From assembly GCF_028502605.1 (NCBI RefSeq), contig NC_079233.1, forward strand, positions 186,001-250,000: a DNA stretch of 64,000 nt, in the 5' to 3' direction. The stretch's first letter is position 1. Each line of letters begins with the position of its first letter. Below are positions 35,259 through 47,649 of the stretch, piece after piece. The DNA is from Trichoderma breve (lineage: Eukaryota > Ascomycota > Sordariomycetes > Hypocreales > Hypocreaceae). The position numbers were made by a program, and so were the translations under genes. Under the pieces are notes generated by a model. That model was not told the DNA's origin. It saw nothing but the letters and a program-made list of their open reading frames with translations, and did no database searches.

Positions 35259-37847
35259 TTATAGACCAGACCACCAGTACGACTCCTCCACTGTAAACTT
35301 TCCCTTAAGTGCAGCCCCGTCCGTCACGGCACTGCTGTCACTGACAATGATTTCGTAATCGCCCTGTTCGACGCACCACTCGTTGCGCTCCTCGTCGTAG
35401 TACGAGGCCAGGTACTTTTCCTGCTCGGCAATCGTTACCGTCTTGGTCTCGCCGGGCTTCAGGTCGACCTTTGCGAAGCCCTTGAGCTCTTTGACGGGGC
35501 GGTTGATCTTTGCGGGCTGCAGGGGGCGGACGTATAGCTGGGCGACCTGCGCGCCGGGGACGGAGCCGGTGTTTGTCACGGCGAGAGAGACGCTCAGCTT
35601 GCCAGTAGTGTGAGAGACAGCAAGCTTGGAAAAGGCAAAAGTGGTGTAGGACAGGCCGTGGCCAAAGGGAAAGTTGACGTCCTTGTCGGCGAACTCGTAG
35701 TAGCGGTATCCGACGTAGACATCCTCGCCGTAGAGAGTGCGGCCGGCCTCGGTGCGGTAGTTGAGGAAGGCCGGGTTGTCCTGCAGGCGCTTGGGGAAGC
35801 TGAGGGGCAGCTTGCCCGAGGGGTTGTAGTCGCCAAAGACGACGTCGGCGATGGAGTTGCCCGTCTCGTTGCCGCCGTACCAGGCCTGGAGGACGGCGGG
35901 CGTGGTCTCGAGCCAGGGCATCTCCTCGGGGGTGCCCGTCTGCATGACGACGACGGTGTTGGGGTTGGCGGCGGCGACCTCGGCGATGAGCTGGTCCAGC
36001 ACGCCGGGGAGCTTCATGCTGGCGCGGTCGGCGCCCTCCGTCTCCCAGTCGGCGTTGAGGCCGGCGCAGATGATGACTTGGTCGTGCTCCTTGGCCAGCG
36101 CGACGGATTTCTTGATCTCGGCCTGGTCGTCGATGACCTTGCAGCCGCCGACGCGGAGCGAGCCGTGGCCCGGCACGATGGTGTCGCCCTTGAGAGTGTA
36201 TGTTGGCGCAGAGCCGAACTCGACCTTGAAGTTATACGTCTTGCCCTTGACGAGGTTAACACGACCCGTCTCCTCGCGCGTGGCCGAGCCGAAGAAGGCG
36301 TCGCCGGCGACCTGGTGCGTGGCGTTGTCGACGACGAGCTTGTCGTCGACGTAGGCCTTTGCGGTGCCGCAGACGACGAGGCCAATCTCGTAGGTGCAGT
36401 CCTCGTCCGCGGTGTAAGTGCCCTCCATGTCGGCGTACCACGTGTCCGCGGCGTTGGGGTTGTAGTAGTCCACCAGGTGCATGTCCGTCTTGGTGAAGAA
36501 GAGCTCGTCGATGTGCTGGCGGCCAGGGGTTCCGGGGGGCTGGTTGAAGACTCTCCAGCGCATGCCCTGGGCTCCGTCGCCTGGCGTTGAGCACTGCTCG
36601 CCCAGCACGGGGAGGAAGCGGTGGGTGTAGGCACCAACGGTGTATGAGGGCGGCGTCGTGAGCTGCTTGCTGAGGCCGTCAAAGGGGGTGACTGCGTAGT
36701 AGGCCTTGAGGGCGGCAGAACCTCCGCCGTGGTATGTTGCCTGTTTGGCGTTGGGGCCGAGGATCAACGTCTTCTTGTCCTTCTTCAGGGGTAGGACGTT
36801 GTTGTCGTTTTTGAGAAGGACGATGCCCTCGTTTCCAATCTTTCGAAGCAGGGCCGCCGTCTCGGGGGTGTTGTTGACGGTTGTCTCGGGGCCATTCTCT
36901 TTGACGCCAGAGGCAGCACACGTCTTGACGAACTGGAGCACTTCTCTGGCACGCTGGTCGATGACGTGGACAAAGGGCTTTCCGTTGGAAACGTTGAATT
37001 TCAGTGTGTCTCCTCGGAATCGTGGGGGGCCAGGCATCTCGAGGTCGAGGCCTGCTACGACGGCAGCGGTGGTGCTGTAAGTGCCATACCAGTCGCTCAT
37101 GACCAGGCCCTTCCAGCCCCATTCCTTCCGGAGCATCTCGTCGAGATACTTGGGGTTCTCGCTGCACGGCACGCCATTGATGCCATTGTACGCCGTCATA
37201 AACGCACCAGGCTGGGCGTCTCGGACGGCAATCTGGAAGGGCAGCGCGTAAATCTCACGCAGCGCCCGCTCGGTGACGATGCTCTGGACCGTCATGCGCC
37301 TGTCCTCCTGATCATTGCACAGGAAGTGCTTGATGGTGGCCTGGACTCCGGTGCTCTGGATGCCACGGACGAGAGCCGCGGCACCAAGGCCAGCGAGGAA
37401 GGGATCTTCGCCAATGGACTCGAATCCTCGTCCACCGAGAGGGGAGCGTTGCATGTTGATAGTCGGGCCGAGGATCACATGGGCACTCTTGGCGATGGCC
37501 TCCTTGCCCATCATTTTACCTGCCTCTTCGAGCAGCGTCTGGTTGAATGTGGAACCGAGCGAGGTGCCGCATGGGAAGCAAGCTGCAGGGACTCCGTTGA
37601 AGAACTTTGTGCCTCTTACACCGTTGGGGCCGTCTGTGAAGCGCAGTGACGGGACGCCATGCTTGGGGAGAGCCTTTGTGTGCCAGAAGTCGATGCCTTT
37701 GGGGGTTTGTCAGTCACCAGTTTCGAATGTCATGCCGTGTGTATCTGGTGAACATGTTGGTATGTTTTATAACTCACCTGCCAGCAGCTCGACCTTTTCG
37801 GCCAAGGTGAGCTTTTTCAACACGGCTTCAACGTCGATATCAGCCAT
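35259..37847 (-). CDS. Intracellular beta-glucosidase, glycoside hydrolase family 3 with PA14 domain
   Basis: It hydrolyses cellobiose and other short beta-glucosides to glucose. Exons 37847-37778 and 37696-35259 around an 81 bp intron (GTGAGT donor) join as VELLAG-IDFWHTKA, giving 835 aa. There is no signal peptide (MADIDVEAVLKKLTLAEKVE), so it should act in the cytosol. KHFLCNDQE and SLRFTDGPNGVRG match the GH3 N-domain, and the nucleophile lies in LVMSDWYGT (D225). A PA14-type insert spans roughly residues 400-550, followed by the GH3 C-domain (GLNADWETEGADR) and a C-terminal fibronectin III-like domain (NFPFGHGLSYTTF). The sequence looks very like intracellular GH3 enzymes of Trichoderma. 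A TATA box and three Cre1-type motifs lie upstream. Confidence 0.96.
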
Positions 37848-38160
37848 GTTTGGAGATGTGAGGGGGTGATATGGAGTGATATGGGGAAAGTCGTGTAGAA
37901 TAGGGTCTCTGACGAGGCAATTCTTCCTCGACACACGACAAAACACAGCAGTATCACCGCTCTATGTCAAACAAAGATGCTCAATGACAGCAACAATAAA
38001 ATTCACAATGACTGCAGGGTAGCCTCAAGCATGCCGCAGCAATCAAATCATAAAAAGAAAGAAAGCTGAGAGAAAACCAGTCTGTCACAAAGACACTGGA
38101 AAGGGGTGAAGATGAAGAGTTCAACGAAAAAAAAACCAGCAACAGGAACAGGCCAGGCAA

Positions 38161-38168
38161 CTTATATA
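38161..38168 (-). promoter_or_regulatory. TATA box of the GH3 beta-glucosidase gene
   Basis: On the minus strand this reads TATATAAG, 314 bp upstream of the GH3 start codon. If used, it implies a leader of roughly 280 bases. It is the clearest TATA element near a start in this window. Confidence 0.55.
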
Positions 38169-38194
38169 GCCGTCGGTCACAAAGATGGGAATCC

Positions 38195-38428
38195 CTGGGG
38201 GCTCGCCATATTGGATTGGCCGTGGGTAATTCGTCGTGAGAACTTCGGAGAAACGTAAAAGAATCAGCAAGCAAGCAGCTCCTCCTGCCACTAACGGGCT
38301 TACTCGCCCAGCTTGGCAATTTCGTGTCGAAGCAAAAGCAACAGCAGGATTCTCCGAAGCCGCGCCATCATCCCAACTTTCTTATCACGAGATGGATATT
38401 GGACGAGTTTCCCCGCGATGCTCCCCGC
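38195..38428. promoter_or_regulatory. Candidate Cre1 carbon-repression sites upstream of the GH3 gene
   Basis: SYGGRG, the Cre1/CreA consensus, occurs at 38195-38200 (CTGGGG, plus strand). It also occurs on the minus strand at 38411-38416 and 38423-38428 (both GCGGGG), the last two only 12 bp apart. Paired sites are the arrangement that usually mediates glucose repression of fungal glycosidase genes. The consensus is short, so chance occurrence is possible. Confidence 0.35.
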
Positions 38429-41400
38429 CATTAGCTGCGGGCAGGGATGTTCAGCCGTGGTATACCCTTGCTATAGCCGAACACCCGCGGATACGCCGAG
38501 GATGAGGCTGAATTCCAGCCAATCGGTGTCGAGGCTGTCAGATTCATCCGTACGAGGCCCGCCGAAATAATTGGACACTGATTCGACATCGGACTCCGCC
38601 ATCCCCAAGCGAAAGCCGGTGCGGAGAGGCTTGGCCGAGTCGGCTCGGTGAGATACGAGCGAGATTCCCCGACCGACCCCGAAGAAGCTCTTGGTCATGT
38701 GGGCGGTGATGATGTTCGTTGCTCTGGCTTCGGGTAAACGCCGTGGGAACGGGTATCGCATTTGATCTTGACGAGACTCCACCATCGAATCTACTGACGC
38801 TGATGGGGATGCGAAAGGCGATCGCGGTGGATCTGATCCCGGCTGTCGGATCACAGGCAGTTCCACACGGGAACGGGGACGGGAACAGGTGGGCACTTGA
38901 CTTGTCACGATCGGGCCTTGGTGTTGATGATGGAGTTGACGATGGAGGCTAACAACATTGTTACGCAGTGCTTCGCCGCCATGACATACCGGCTCACTCG
39001 GACATTGTCTGCTTCATGCTGTCAGACAAGTGGCATTCTTGTCCTTCGGCACAAATGGCATAAACACCACAGCTGAATCTGTGTTCCGCGGCCGCGGCGG
39101 CAGCGCTTCCGCTGTCACCGGCATGGTGTCCTGGCAGTTACAGATTCTCGGCATACGACTCTGTGTCCAGCAGTCATGTTCGCAACCCCCCCGTCGGCTT
39201 GGCATTCAGGGTCCTTGCGTATGTCAGCAGGCCTCCTTGTGAATACAACTCTTGACTCCGTCCTGGCCTGCTCTTATATGCAGCACTATCTCCACGGCAT
39301 TTTCCGCGCTCATTCCGCCGCCTACCAGGCATCTGGATGCTTGTCTTTCCAGGGAGGCGTGGTTGATGTCAACGCCGCTGTCAGGCTGGAAAATATGAGC
39401 CGTCATATCATGCCGAATCCTCATCGCGCAAGTACCAGTACCACAGAGTAGACCGGCCGGTTTAGCGAACAGTTTCGACCTGGGACAACATTCCCTGTAT
39501 GCAGCTGACCTCCTACAGTACCATTGACGATGACGACGGTCAGCTATGCAATGCGTGTTTGCCTGGACGGCGCGCACATTGGCCTCAGATGTGGTAATTT
39601 GCCAAGAGGACGCCATGCTTATTCTCCTGACCCTAATGTTCCTTATGGCCGAACATCGGACTGAAGGGGGAAGAAGGTTGGCATCTAAATGCGACGGGCT
39701 TCCCGCTCCACGCCTTCTGCTCCACGCTCTGTCAAATCACGGATTACCTACTACAGACAATCTGGGGTTGGACGGGCTGCATGGCTAGCGGGACTATCAC
39801 CAAGGGCACCGCGCAGGGGCTTGTGGGCCGGTAAGGCTGGACGATGCGTGATCTTACGGTGGGATCCTGGAGATCCCGCCCAATGCTACCTTGGTCTCCT
39901 AATCAGGGGACCTGTATGTCGGAGATATTTCAAAAGGGCTAAATCGACACATCATGGCCTTATCTCCTTTTCCCGCGGCTGAACGGCAGTATCGATGACA
40001 TTCCAACAGGGGAATTCCTCACTGTGGCGGCTGTCTGCTGAGACTCCTTGCGGCAATTGTTACGACCAGAGGTGTGTGCTTGTCCGAGGGCCCTCAATTC
40101 GACGTCTGCTACACCTCTCTTGCGCATTTACTGTATTGGCGTTGTAGCAGCAAGAGACGATGTAGGAAAAGCATTGGGCAGAGCAAGCCAATGCAATCGG
40201 TCCTTGCACGAGGCTCTGCTGGTCTTTCATCATGGATCGTCGTCATCCATCACATGTGGGATGGTCCGCGTGGGGCGGCGGTACCTGGATCAGGGACCCT
40301 GCGATGTGAATCTTACCATTTCAACCGGCCGAAGTCCGAGACAGGCGTGCTTGGACATCCCACTTGTGAGATTGGCCGACAATCTATGTTCAGTGTGCCG
40401 ACGTTATGCACACAATCTGATGGTGTCGACTGCAAGGGATTTGATGATTACATACGGAACGTTTAGCCATCAAGATTGGCCGACGGGAAATGCATCGCCT
40501 AAACATACAACCGTACGGGCTGTCAGCGGACAGCGGTAGTGGTTTCGTCTTCTCGCTTCGCACCCCCGCTCGATTACGAGTGCATTGCCACGGGAAAGAA
40601 GAAAGAAAGTAGATGTGGTCTGGGTTAAATTCCAGTCATGAAGCCATGCGAGTGTCATGTCATCATGTCGCCATAAAACAAATATGCGCACAGAAAAAGC
40701 CAGCCACGAAATTTGGTACAAAGAAAAGGGACTAAATCAAGGCTTTGATGGCTAATTTGAGCAGCTCCAGGGATTACCGATGTTTTACTTGTGTCAAGAC
40801 TTGTACTTTGATACAATGCGGCATGTCTTTTGTTTTGTGGCATCAACACCTTTTCAAGATGCGGAGAACCTGGTCCTGTCGCCTCCTTAGTCTTGCACAT
40901 CATCAGCTCGACCTCGGCGGCATGTGGCGACGGGCATAGGCGAATGCCGCTGGATAGTCGGGGCGCAAACCTGAGCGGATACACTTTTACACTCGTATGG
41001 ACCTGAGACCGCCTTCTCTTGTCGCTTCCTCGAGGAACAAGCATGGTGGTTCTACGGAGTCCGAAGAGTGCTGCCAAGCGTGGCTTCGATGGAATGTCAT
41101 GTTGAAACGCCTCCCCATGCAGAGGCATAAAGACACCGGTTTTGGCATTTGCAAACACGGCGCTTCATTGGAGGCAGCCAATGGGGAATGAAGTGGTATT
41201 GGGGTGGGCACTCTCAGCTCGCGATGCTACGCAATGTCTCAAGCTACCTTCACGCCTCTGCTATCGCCGCTCAATCGCCTTTGTCAATGAAGCCTATTGC
41301 CGAGTTGACGCAAGAATGCCCTGCTCAGCGGCTTTTGTGAGAAATTACAGCAGCACACCATAGGCGCGATTCCCGCTCAAGCAGGGGAACCCATTGGTGC

Positions 41401-44400
41401 TGATCGACGCGAGAGCCCCTGAACGGCTCTGGCACTAGAACGTCTAGTCGAGCAGTCTAGGTTCTGATGGCTTTATCCCACCGTTATCTAGACACGATAG
41501 TCTGTCTGGATGGATGGGGGATGGCACTAAAGGAAACCGATGTTACAGGCTTGGCGGAACCCCCTTTCTCCATTGGATCGTCGTATCCACAGCTGTTGGC
41601 TCTCAACCAACTGCCGACGCACCACGCCGTAGAAGCACTATAGGTACAAAGAAGTATGGACAACGAAGCATGCACAGTACAGGTACACACTCTCATCGAA
41701 AACACAGACGAATTGCACAAAGGGTGTGTCTGTGTGGATGATTTGGCTCGAGGCCAGTGGTATTTGATATGGCGGCTAAGGAAACACAGCTGGTTAGGCG
41801 GCCTCTTTGGATTGGATCGCTTGATCCCGTCTTTACTGCTCGAAAATCGCAGCAAAGGCTAAGAGTGATAGACCGCAAATGGGAAACGCCATTCCTTGGG
41901 CACGTGCGAAACACTTCACGAAGAGGCTCCAATCTCATTTCATTTGTCTACGCGACGCCTTTCGGGTCCCCCGATGACCATGACGCTCCCTCTTTCCTGC
42001 GATGATGCTTTGGGCTGAATCGAGGTGCCACGGGGTTGCTGGTTCCCGAGTCTCACGATGCGTCTTTTTAGTGGACTCACCGACCTCATATTGATTGCAA
42101 GTACGGGTACTGTACGAGTACGGAGCAGCATGAGAGGGAGGGGGAGTTTGGGAACTTACAACAACTATTTGTGTCATTGATGCAAGTGCCACGGTATGCA
42201 GTTTAGTGCTCTGTTCTTCCTCTCCGCAGATGAGCGTTGATGCATACAAACTAAAGCGCCTGGACGGGGACAGCAGGTGGGTTTCGATGGAGTCGCAACC
42301 CTTCAGCTCTGAGCAGGCACCAGCAATTTGACCCCCATGTCTCCCAACCTGAATGGAGGAGGATATTTGTGATCGGAGCTACGGGCAGCGGCGGATTCCA
42401 GCCACCAGTTGGTGCCCTCAGCTCAAGCGCTGCTTGATCCACGCGAATCGACACCGGCGGCTCATCTTGCTTTGTCATCTTTTCCCTCTCCTTGGGGGAC
42501 TTGTTTCTTTCCTTCTTTCTTCTTCTTCCCTTTTGTCCGGCATTCGTTCGGATGCTCGCTTTTCTCTCTTCTTCGTTCTTCGTTGTTTCGCCACAACGAA
42601 CGCTATCCCTTTTCCCTCGCACCCTCTTTTCTCTCAACATATGTCATCATCCAAGCCAAAACTGGCCTAACAGGGTCTCCTCGTGGAAATTTCTACAACA
42701 AAGGGAGGGGTGGGGAGGGGTGTGCATGCCTGCACAAGTGCTAGTGCAGTCTTGTTGGAAGTACAGTACGAGTACATACGAGATGCCAGGGCTCTTGTTC
42801 AACTTGAGATTCTCACACGCCCCTCCCCTGCGGGGCCAGGATTACCAGAGAACAACAGCAAAGCTTCGATAGTCCTTCTAGCGCGCTTCTCCCGCCCTTC
42901 CCCCTTGGTCAGCCACCGAAACGGCTCGGTCAACTTCGGCCAATTTCTTCAAACTTGATACTCGCTATTTTCGCTGCTCCGCTGCCATAAACCCACCGCA
43001 TAAGGCCCAGCTGTCCAACCAGCGTCTGGAGCGGTCCGGTGGGCTCTTCTATTTTTCAGCCCTTTGGGAGGGGACAGGAGGGTCGTTGCCAGGTTGGTGC
43101 ATGCAGGAAGCGGATATGCTCTGCTCTCTGGACCAGGAGTCCCGGCGCTGTTCAGTGGGTTTGTCCTCCTCAACAAAGCACGCGGCGGATCGAAAGGAGA
43201 GTGAGAGCAAAAAAGAAGATACTTGTACGCCCCTCCCTCTGAGAAATGATGAGACGCTCAAAACTGGGTCGTTGTGCCTGCTTGTACCGCTTGTACCCTC
43301 ATGTACCGTGCCGCTTGACATCTCCATACCGCTGTTTAAGTTTTTTCTTCTCTTTTGACAGCTTATACCTTTTTGGGCCATTGCTACCCAGCTAGAACCC
43401 GCCGTGTGCTTCTTTATTGGTTCTATTTTCTCCAGCAGATGGAACCCAGGCAGTGGACAGCAAGCTTGTCTCTTCAGTCCTTGTGGTTTAGGGCACGGCA
43501 ATCGCTTCTCACTCCCACGAGACTAGGGCCCATGTTCGTCGTTGCATACGCAAGCCACACATTACGGAATCAACTCGGCTGCCAGTTGCTGCCGTTTCGA
43601 AAGCTCGCAGAAGCCCGGAATCTTTTCGGTGTTCAGATTAGGAGGCCCTGTCCCGTCTCAAACGCTATCCTGCAGGTGCGGCGGCCATGTCCAACGTCCC
43701 GTGCCTGATGATCCCGTTGCATCGGTATCTGCTTCTGGGGTCTACTCTTAAGCCATGTTACTCTGACAAATAAGTGTTTACACATGGCGGCTATAGGTGT
43801 TCATAGCATCTGATAAGAGGCTCAATTTGATACGACGACACCACCACCACCACCAGCATCAACTTGTTTAGCTATGGTAGAGGCTCATGTGCACTCTGCG
43901 AAGCTCTTTGCTTTTCTTGTCCGCTGCAGACATTGCGTCGCCTGTTCTTGGAATTGGCTTCATACCATCACTGGTGTTTCAGTTGCTGCAGAGTATACGC
44001 ATCATAGATATCTCCTTTTTGCAAAAGGTCTTGGTTTACAACGGGCGCTGGGATGGACGGACCAGTTGTACGAAACCGAAACTCCCTCATGCATTCCCCC
44101 TTTCCCCAGGTTATTTCGATACGGTGATGCCGCTATTCCTTTCACGATGCCCCAAATCCGTGCTAAGAAGCGACTCAATGTCTACAACGAGTTTAGAGTG
44201 TCGAGATGATGCACCTTGCTAACTGCGTAGGGATTGTAGACGCGCCGCGTCCGTCATAATCCCCGAAACAACCTGGATACCCCAGACATGAGAACAATGG
44301 TCTTGAAGAGCACAGATCTAACTGAATTAGACCGACCGCAGTGCGGCCGATGGGCCACGGAAGGGGTCTGTTGAGAAGAGAGAGAAGAGAGGGGGAGACG

Positions 44401-45410
44401 AGAGGAGAACGACTCAAGCAAACTTCAGATCGGGGCAGCCGTTGATTAGCACAAGGTACAGCAATGCTGCAACTGCCCTTATTCCCGCTGCGCAGATAAG
44501 GACAAGGCCTGGACCCATGTTCTCTGGGGCTTTGAGGTGAATACCGATATAACAGAGCCGCTAGCGTTGGCTTGCAGGTCGGTCATTGCCTTTTCGCTGC
44601 ATCCTTAGCGTCGTGATATTCCTCCGGCCATGCAGTGCCGCGTTCTTTTTTTCTATTTATACATGTTTCTCCGTGCGAGGATACTGTACCTGGCATAGGG
44701 GAAATAACATCATGCTCTTTGATCCATAGTTCATGGCCTGGCGGAGATGAGGAGTGGCAGGTCCTCATCACCTTTCTTCACTCGGAATCATGCATTGCGA
44801 AAGGGTTCGGCACTCTCTTCCGAATCTGTCAAATCCCACTACTACACCTTCTTTCCTTCTATTTTCCTGCCTGCAGTAGTGTCAAGCACGATGTACTCCG
44901 TGAATAAGGAGACGGATCCATCTATGTTGGGGGTCACCTAGACCGCATATCAGACACATGCTGTACTAGCTAATGCTCCTACTAGCAGATCACTCACACT
45001 CACCACACCCATCCAACCATCGTTACGCAAGCATATGCGCTATTCGGGCGTATTCGACGCGAGCCCTTGCTTGATCTCCCCAATCCAAGTCAAAAGAGGG
45101 TACATGATTAGCTATGCGTGAATGGGATCGACTTTGACACAGAGCGGGCGTCTAAAAATGGAGACTGTACGAGGTGAGATACGTGCCTCTCTTTTTTTTA
45201 TTTCACGTCTATATTACTCATACGGATAGTACAAGGCCAAGCAAGATTGGTTGTACTGTACCCATCACCGCCCAGAGTGGAAATGGATGCTCTCTTTTTT
45301 TCCCTTCTCGTTCACACGCCCCCCCTTAGACGCCCCTCTTCTCCTGTTCCCCTCTTTGTTCAAAACTCCACTTTCTCTCTCACTCTCTTTCTCTCACATA
45401 CCGTACAATC

Positions 45411-45440
45411 ATGTATGTATGTATGTATGCATGCATGTAC
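45411..45440. repeat. (ATGT)n / ATGC short tandem repeat
   Basis: ATGT is repeated about four and a half times and runs into two ATGC units and a final ATGTAC. It is a simple repeat in non-coding DNA. Confidence 0.85.
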
Positions 45441-47649
45441 TTAACAGAATTTCCCAGCTGCTTGCTCTTCAATTCTCTCGACTCAGCTACAGGGAGGAGA
45501 AGCGCCAAGAAGCGAAAGCTGCCTTGGCGGTGGTCATGGTTTGCAGTGAGGCTGAAGCTGAAGCTGAAAATGGAACACGATCAGCTAATCAAACTACCAG
45601 GTTGTTCCGTACACGAACATTGACCAGCCTTTCTCCATCTAGCTCACAACAAGCCCTTCAACCCCAGCATCCCATCATCTGGCTCAGCCCAGCTTAGATC
45701 TTGCTCCATTTGCTCAGCTCACGCTCACGTCTCACCTCGGCCAACCAGATCCTCGTGTGAAGTTAATATAAGCATCCCGCGCGACCCCCCAACAACAAAC
45801 AGGCAAAAGGTGCTAGTACGAGTACAGGTTCAATCCTTCCCACGCCCCCCAGTCCAGTCCAACTATTGCGGCCGGAAAATGTACAAGCTCGCCCGCGAAT
45901 GCACGTCCGCATGGAAAAGGCATGGCTTCGCACCAAACATAGCCTCTCTCTGCTCTCTTGAGGAGAAAAAAACGGCGCTTACGGCCCCCTAATTGAGCTT
46001 CTTGCTTGTTGCTCTGCATTTTTGTTGCTAAAATAAAATAAAACCCCCCGTTTGTCTAGTAGCTTATAGTAAGGGCAATAGCCTGTTTGTCCTCTCCCCC
46101 CCCTGGCTCTGGCTTAGTTAGTCTGGTCGAGCTAGGAGCAGCAGCAAAACCACCGGCACTTTGGCTTTTCGTTTCCGGCACCACGCCATGTGGCAGCTTT
46201 GATGCAGCCGAGGCTGGGGGGTCTAGATTTGGCGAGGCGATGAGGCGGTAAGTCGCGGTATAGTGGAAGAAAGCCGTTGATATCTGGGGTTGGTTTGTTG
46301 GTTGGTTGGTTGGGGTGAGATTGCGCTGATCATTTCACAACCCCATCAATACTGCTGACTAGACACCGTACTACTGCATTTACATATATTAAACAAGTGC
46401 CACATACAGTTTGGAATGAGATAGTCTTACAGGACACCCAATCCAATGGCTTGGAAGATTCCACATCGCTTGCACTACATATGAAAGCTTGGCGAAAAAA
46501 GTGTTCTAATTTTCATAGTCTCATAGTTCCTCTATAGGAAGTTTGTCTAAAGATCCGTGGTAACGCGCAAGTCTATAGTAGAAACAATACATTGACAAAC
46601 AAAGAAAAGATAAAAAAAGAGTTCGTAAAAAGCATTCAAGAGGAGAGCGAAGATAACCAAACCGAGAACAGAAACAAAAAAAAAAATCCAAAAAACAAGA
46701 AACAGTATATATCCGTCTATATCAGTCCAGTCGACTAGCCAGCCGAGTTAAATCCTCTCCTCATGGTATCTCCCAAGGCGAAGAAAAAAAAGAAAAAAAA
46801 GCGAAAGAGATGAGATCGAAACAAATAAAAAAAGATATAGATAGTAAAAAAAAAAAGAAAGAAAATAGACCACCCTTCCATCTTGAGCCGCCCGAATCCC
46901 ATTTGCCCCGCTGATATGCATCGTGCTGTGTCCGTCGTCCCGTTGTTTGTTTGTGCGCCCAAAGATTGAAATGCATATGCAAGACCCAAACGCCGATGAA
47001 TGCTATATGTGTACGGGTGTCGGCTTTTTCCTTTGTCCCAGAGCAGACCTGAGCACCCTTCTGTAATCGTAAAAAACAGGCATCGCCTTGCCTATTCTTC
47101 TTCCCCTCTCTTCACCCACCGTCACCGCTGTCTCAGTGACCTGGCTGCGTTGGTTCGTTCTATGTTGTAATTGTAAAAACCAATCCGCTTCATCATAGCC
47201 CGTTGCTGTTGTTCTCCCTTTCTCATTGATGCCACGTAAATAAAACCAGCTCCACTCTGCCTTGTCGGCCTTGTCCAACGCAACCCTGCTTTTGTGGCTG
47301 TTTGGTGCGACAAATGCTGGATTCTTGGTCTGAGTGCCCACCGCTGCGATGCAGTATACAACCCAAATTCGTTTGCCATTTGTCGGATCTGTTTTTTTTG
47401 CTCCCTTCCACGATTGTGCCGATTGGTTGTTGCCCCTCAAGGTTGTACTGTCGTAAGCGTGCAGATGGGCCATGGAGGCCGCTGCGGACTTGTATTCGCT
47501 GTTCAGGCATGTCCCTCTTGCGGGCTGTCGTGGCCGAAATCCCAAGGTTCGGTGATGTCAAGATTTAGTGTTGCCAATGATGCGAGCTTGGTTGGATGGT
47601 GTCTTGCCACAAAAGACGCAACGCGGCCAGTAGTCGATGGCGACTCGAT

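Larger units (their letters stand above)
37848..47649. other. 9.8 kb gene-free region
   Basis: This lies between the GH3 start and the bZIP stop. All ORFs are short, overlap on several frames and lack domains. I found no tRNA, transposase, long repeat or inverted repeat. Besides the GH3 promoter, visible items are GTACGAGTAC at 42112, 42766 and 45816, an (ATGT)n run, a GGTT run near 46290, and A-rich stretches at 46780-46860. The DNA nearest 47649 probably includes the bZIP 3' UTR. Confidence 0.5.

Noticed and set aside
35610..36590. 326-codon plus-strand ORF opposite the GH3 gene
   Set aside because: It is an antisense shadow of codon bias in the GH3 exon, with Val/Leu/Asp-rich sequence lacking any domain.
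30854..37847. Zn2Cys6 factor and GH3 gene as a regulator-enzyme pair
   Set aside because: Adjacency alone is weak evidence. The genes are convergent, share no promoter, and no further catabolic genes are grouped with them.
47003..47545. 180-codon minus-strand ORF downstream of the bZIP stop
   Set aside because: It has no domain or coding-like composition and probably lies in the bZIP 3' UTR.
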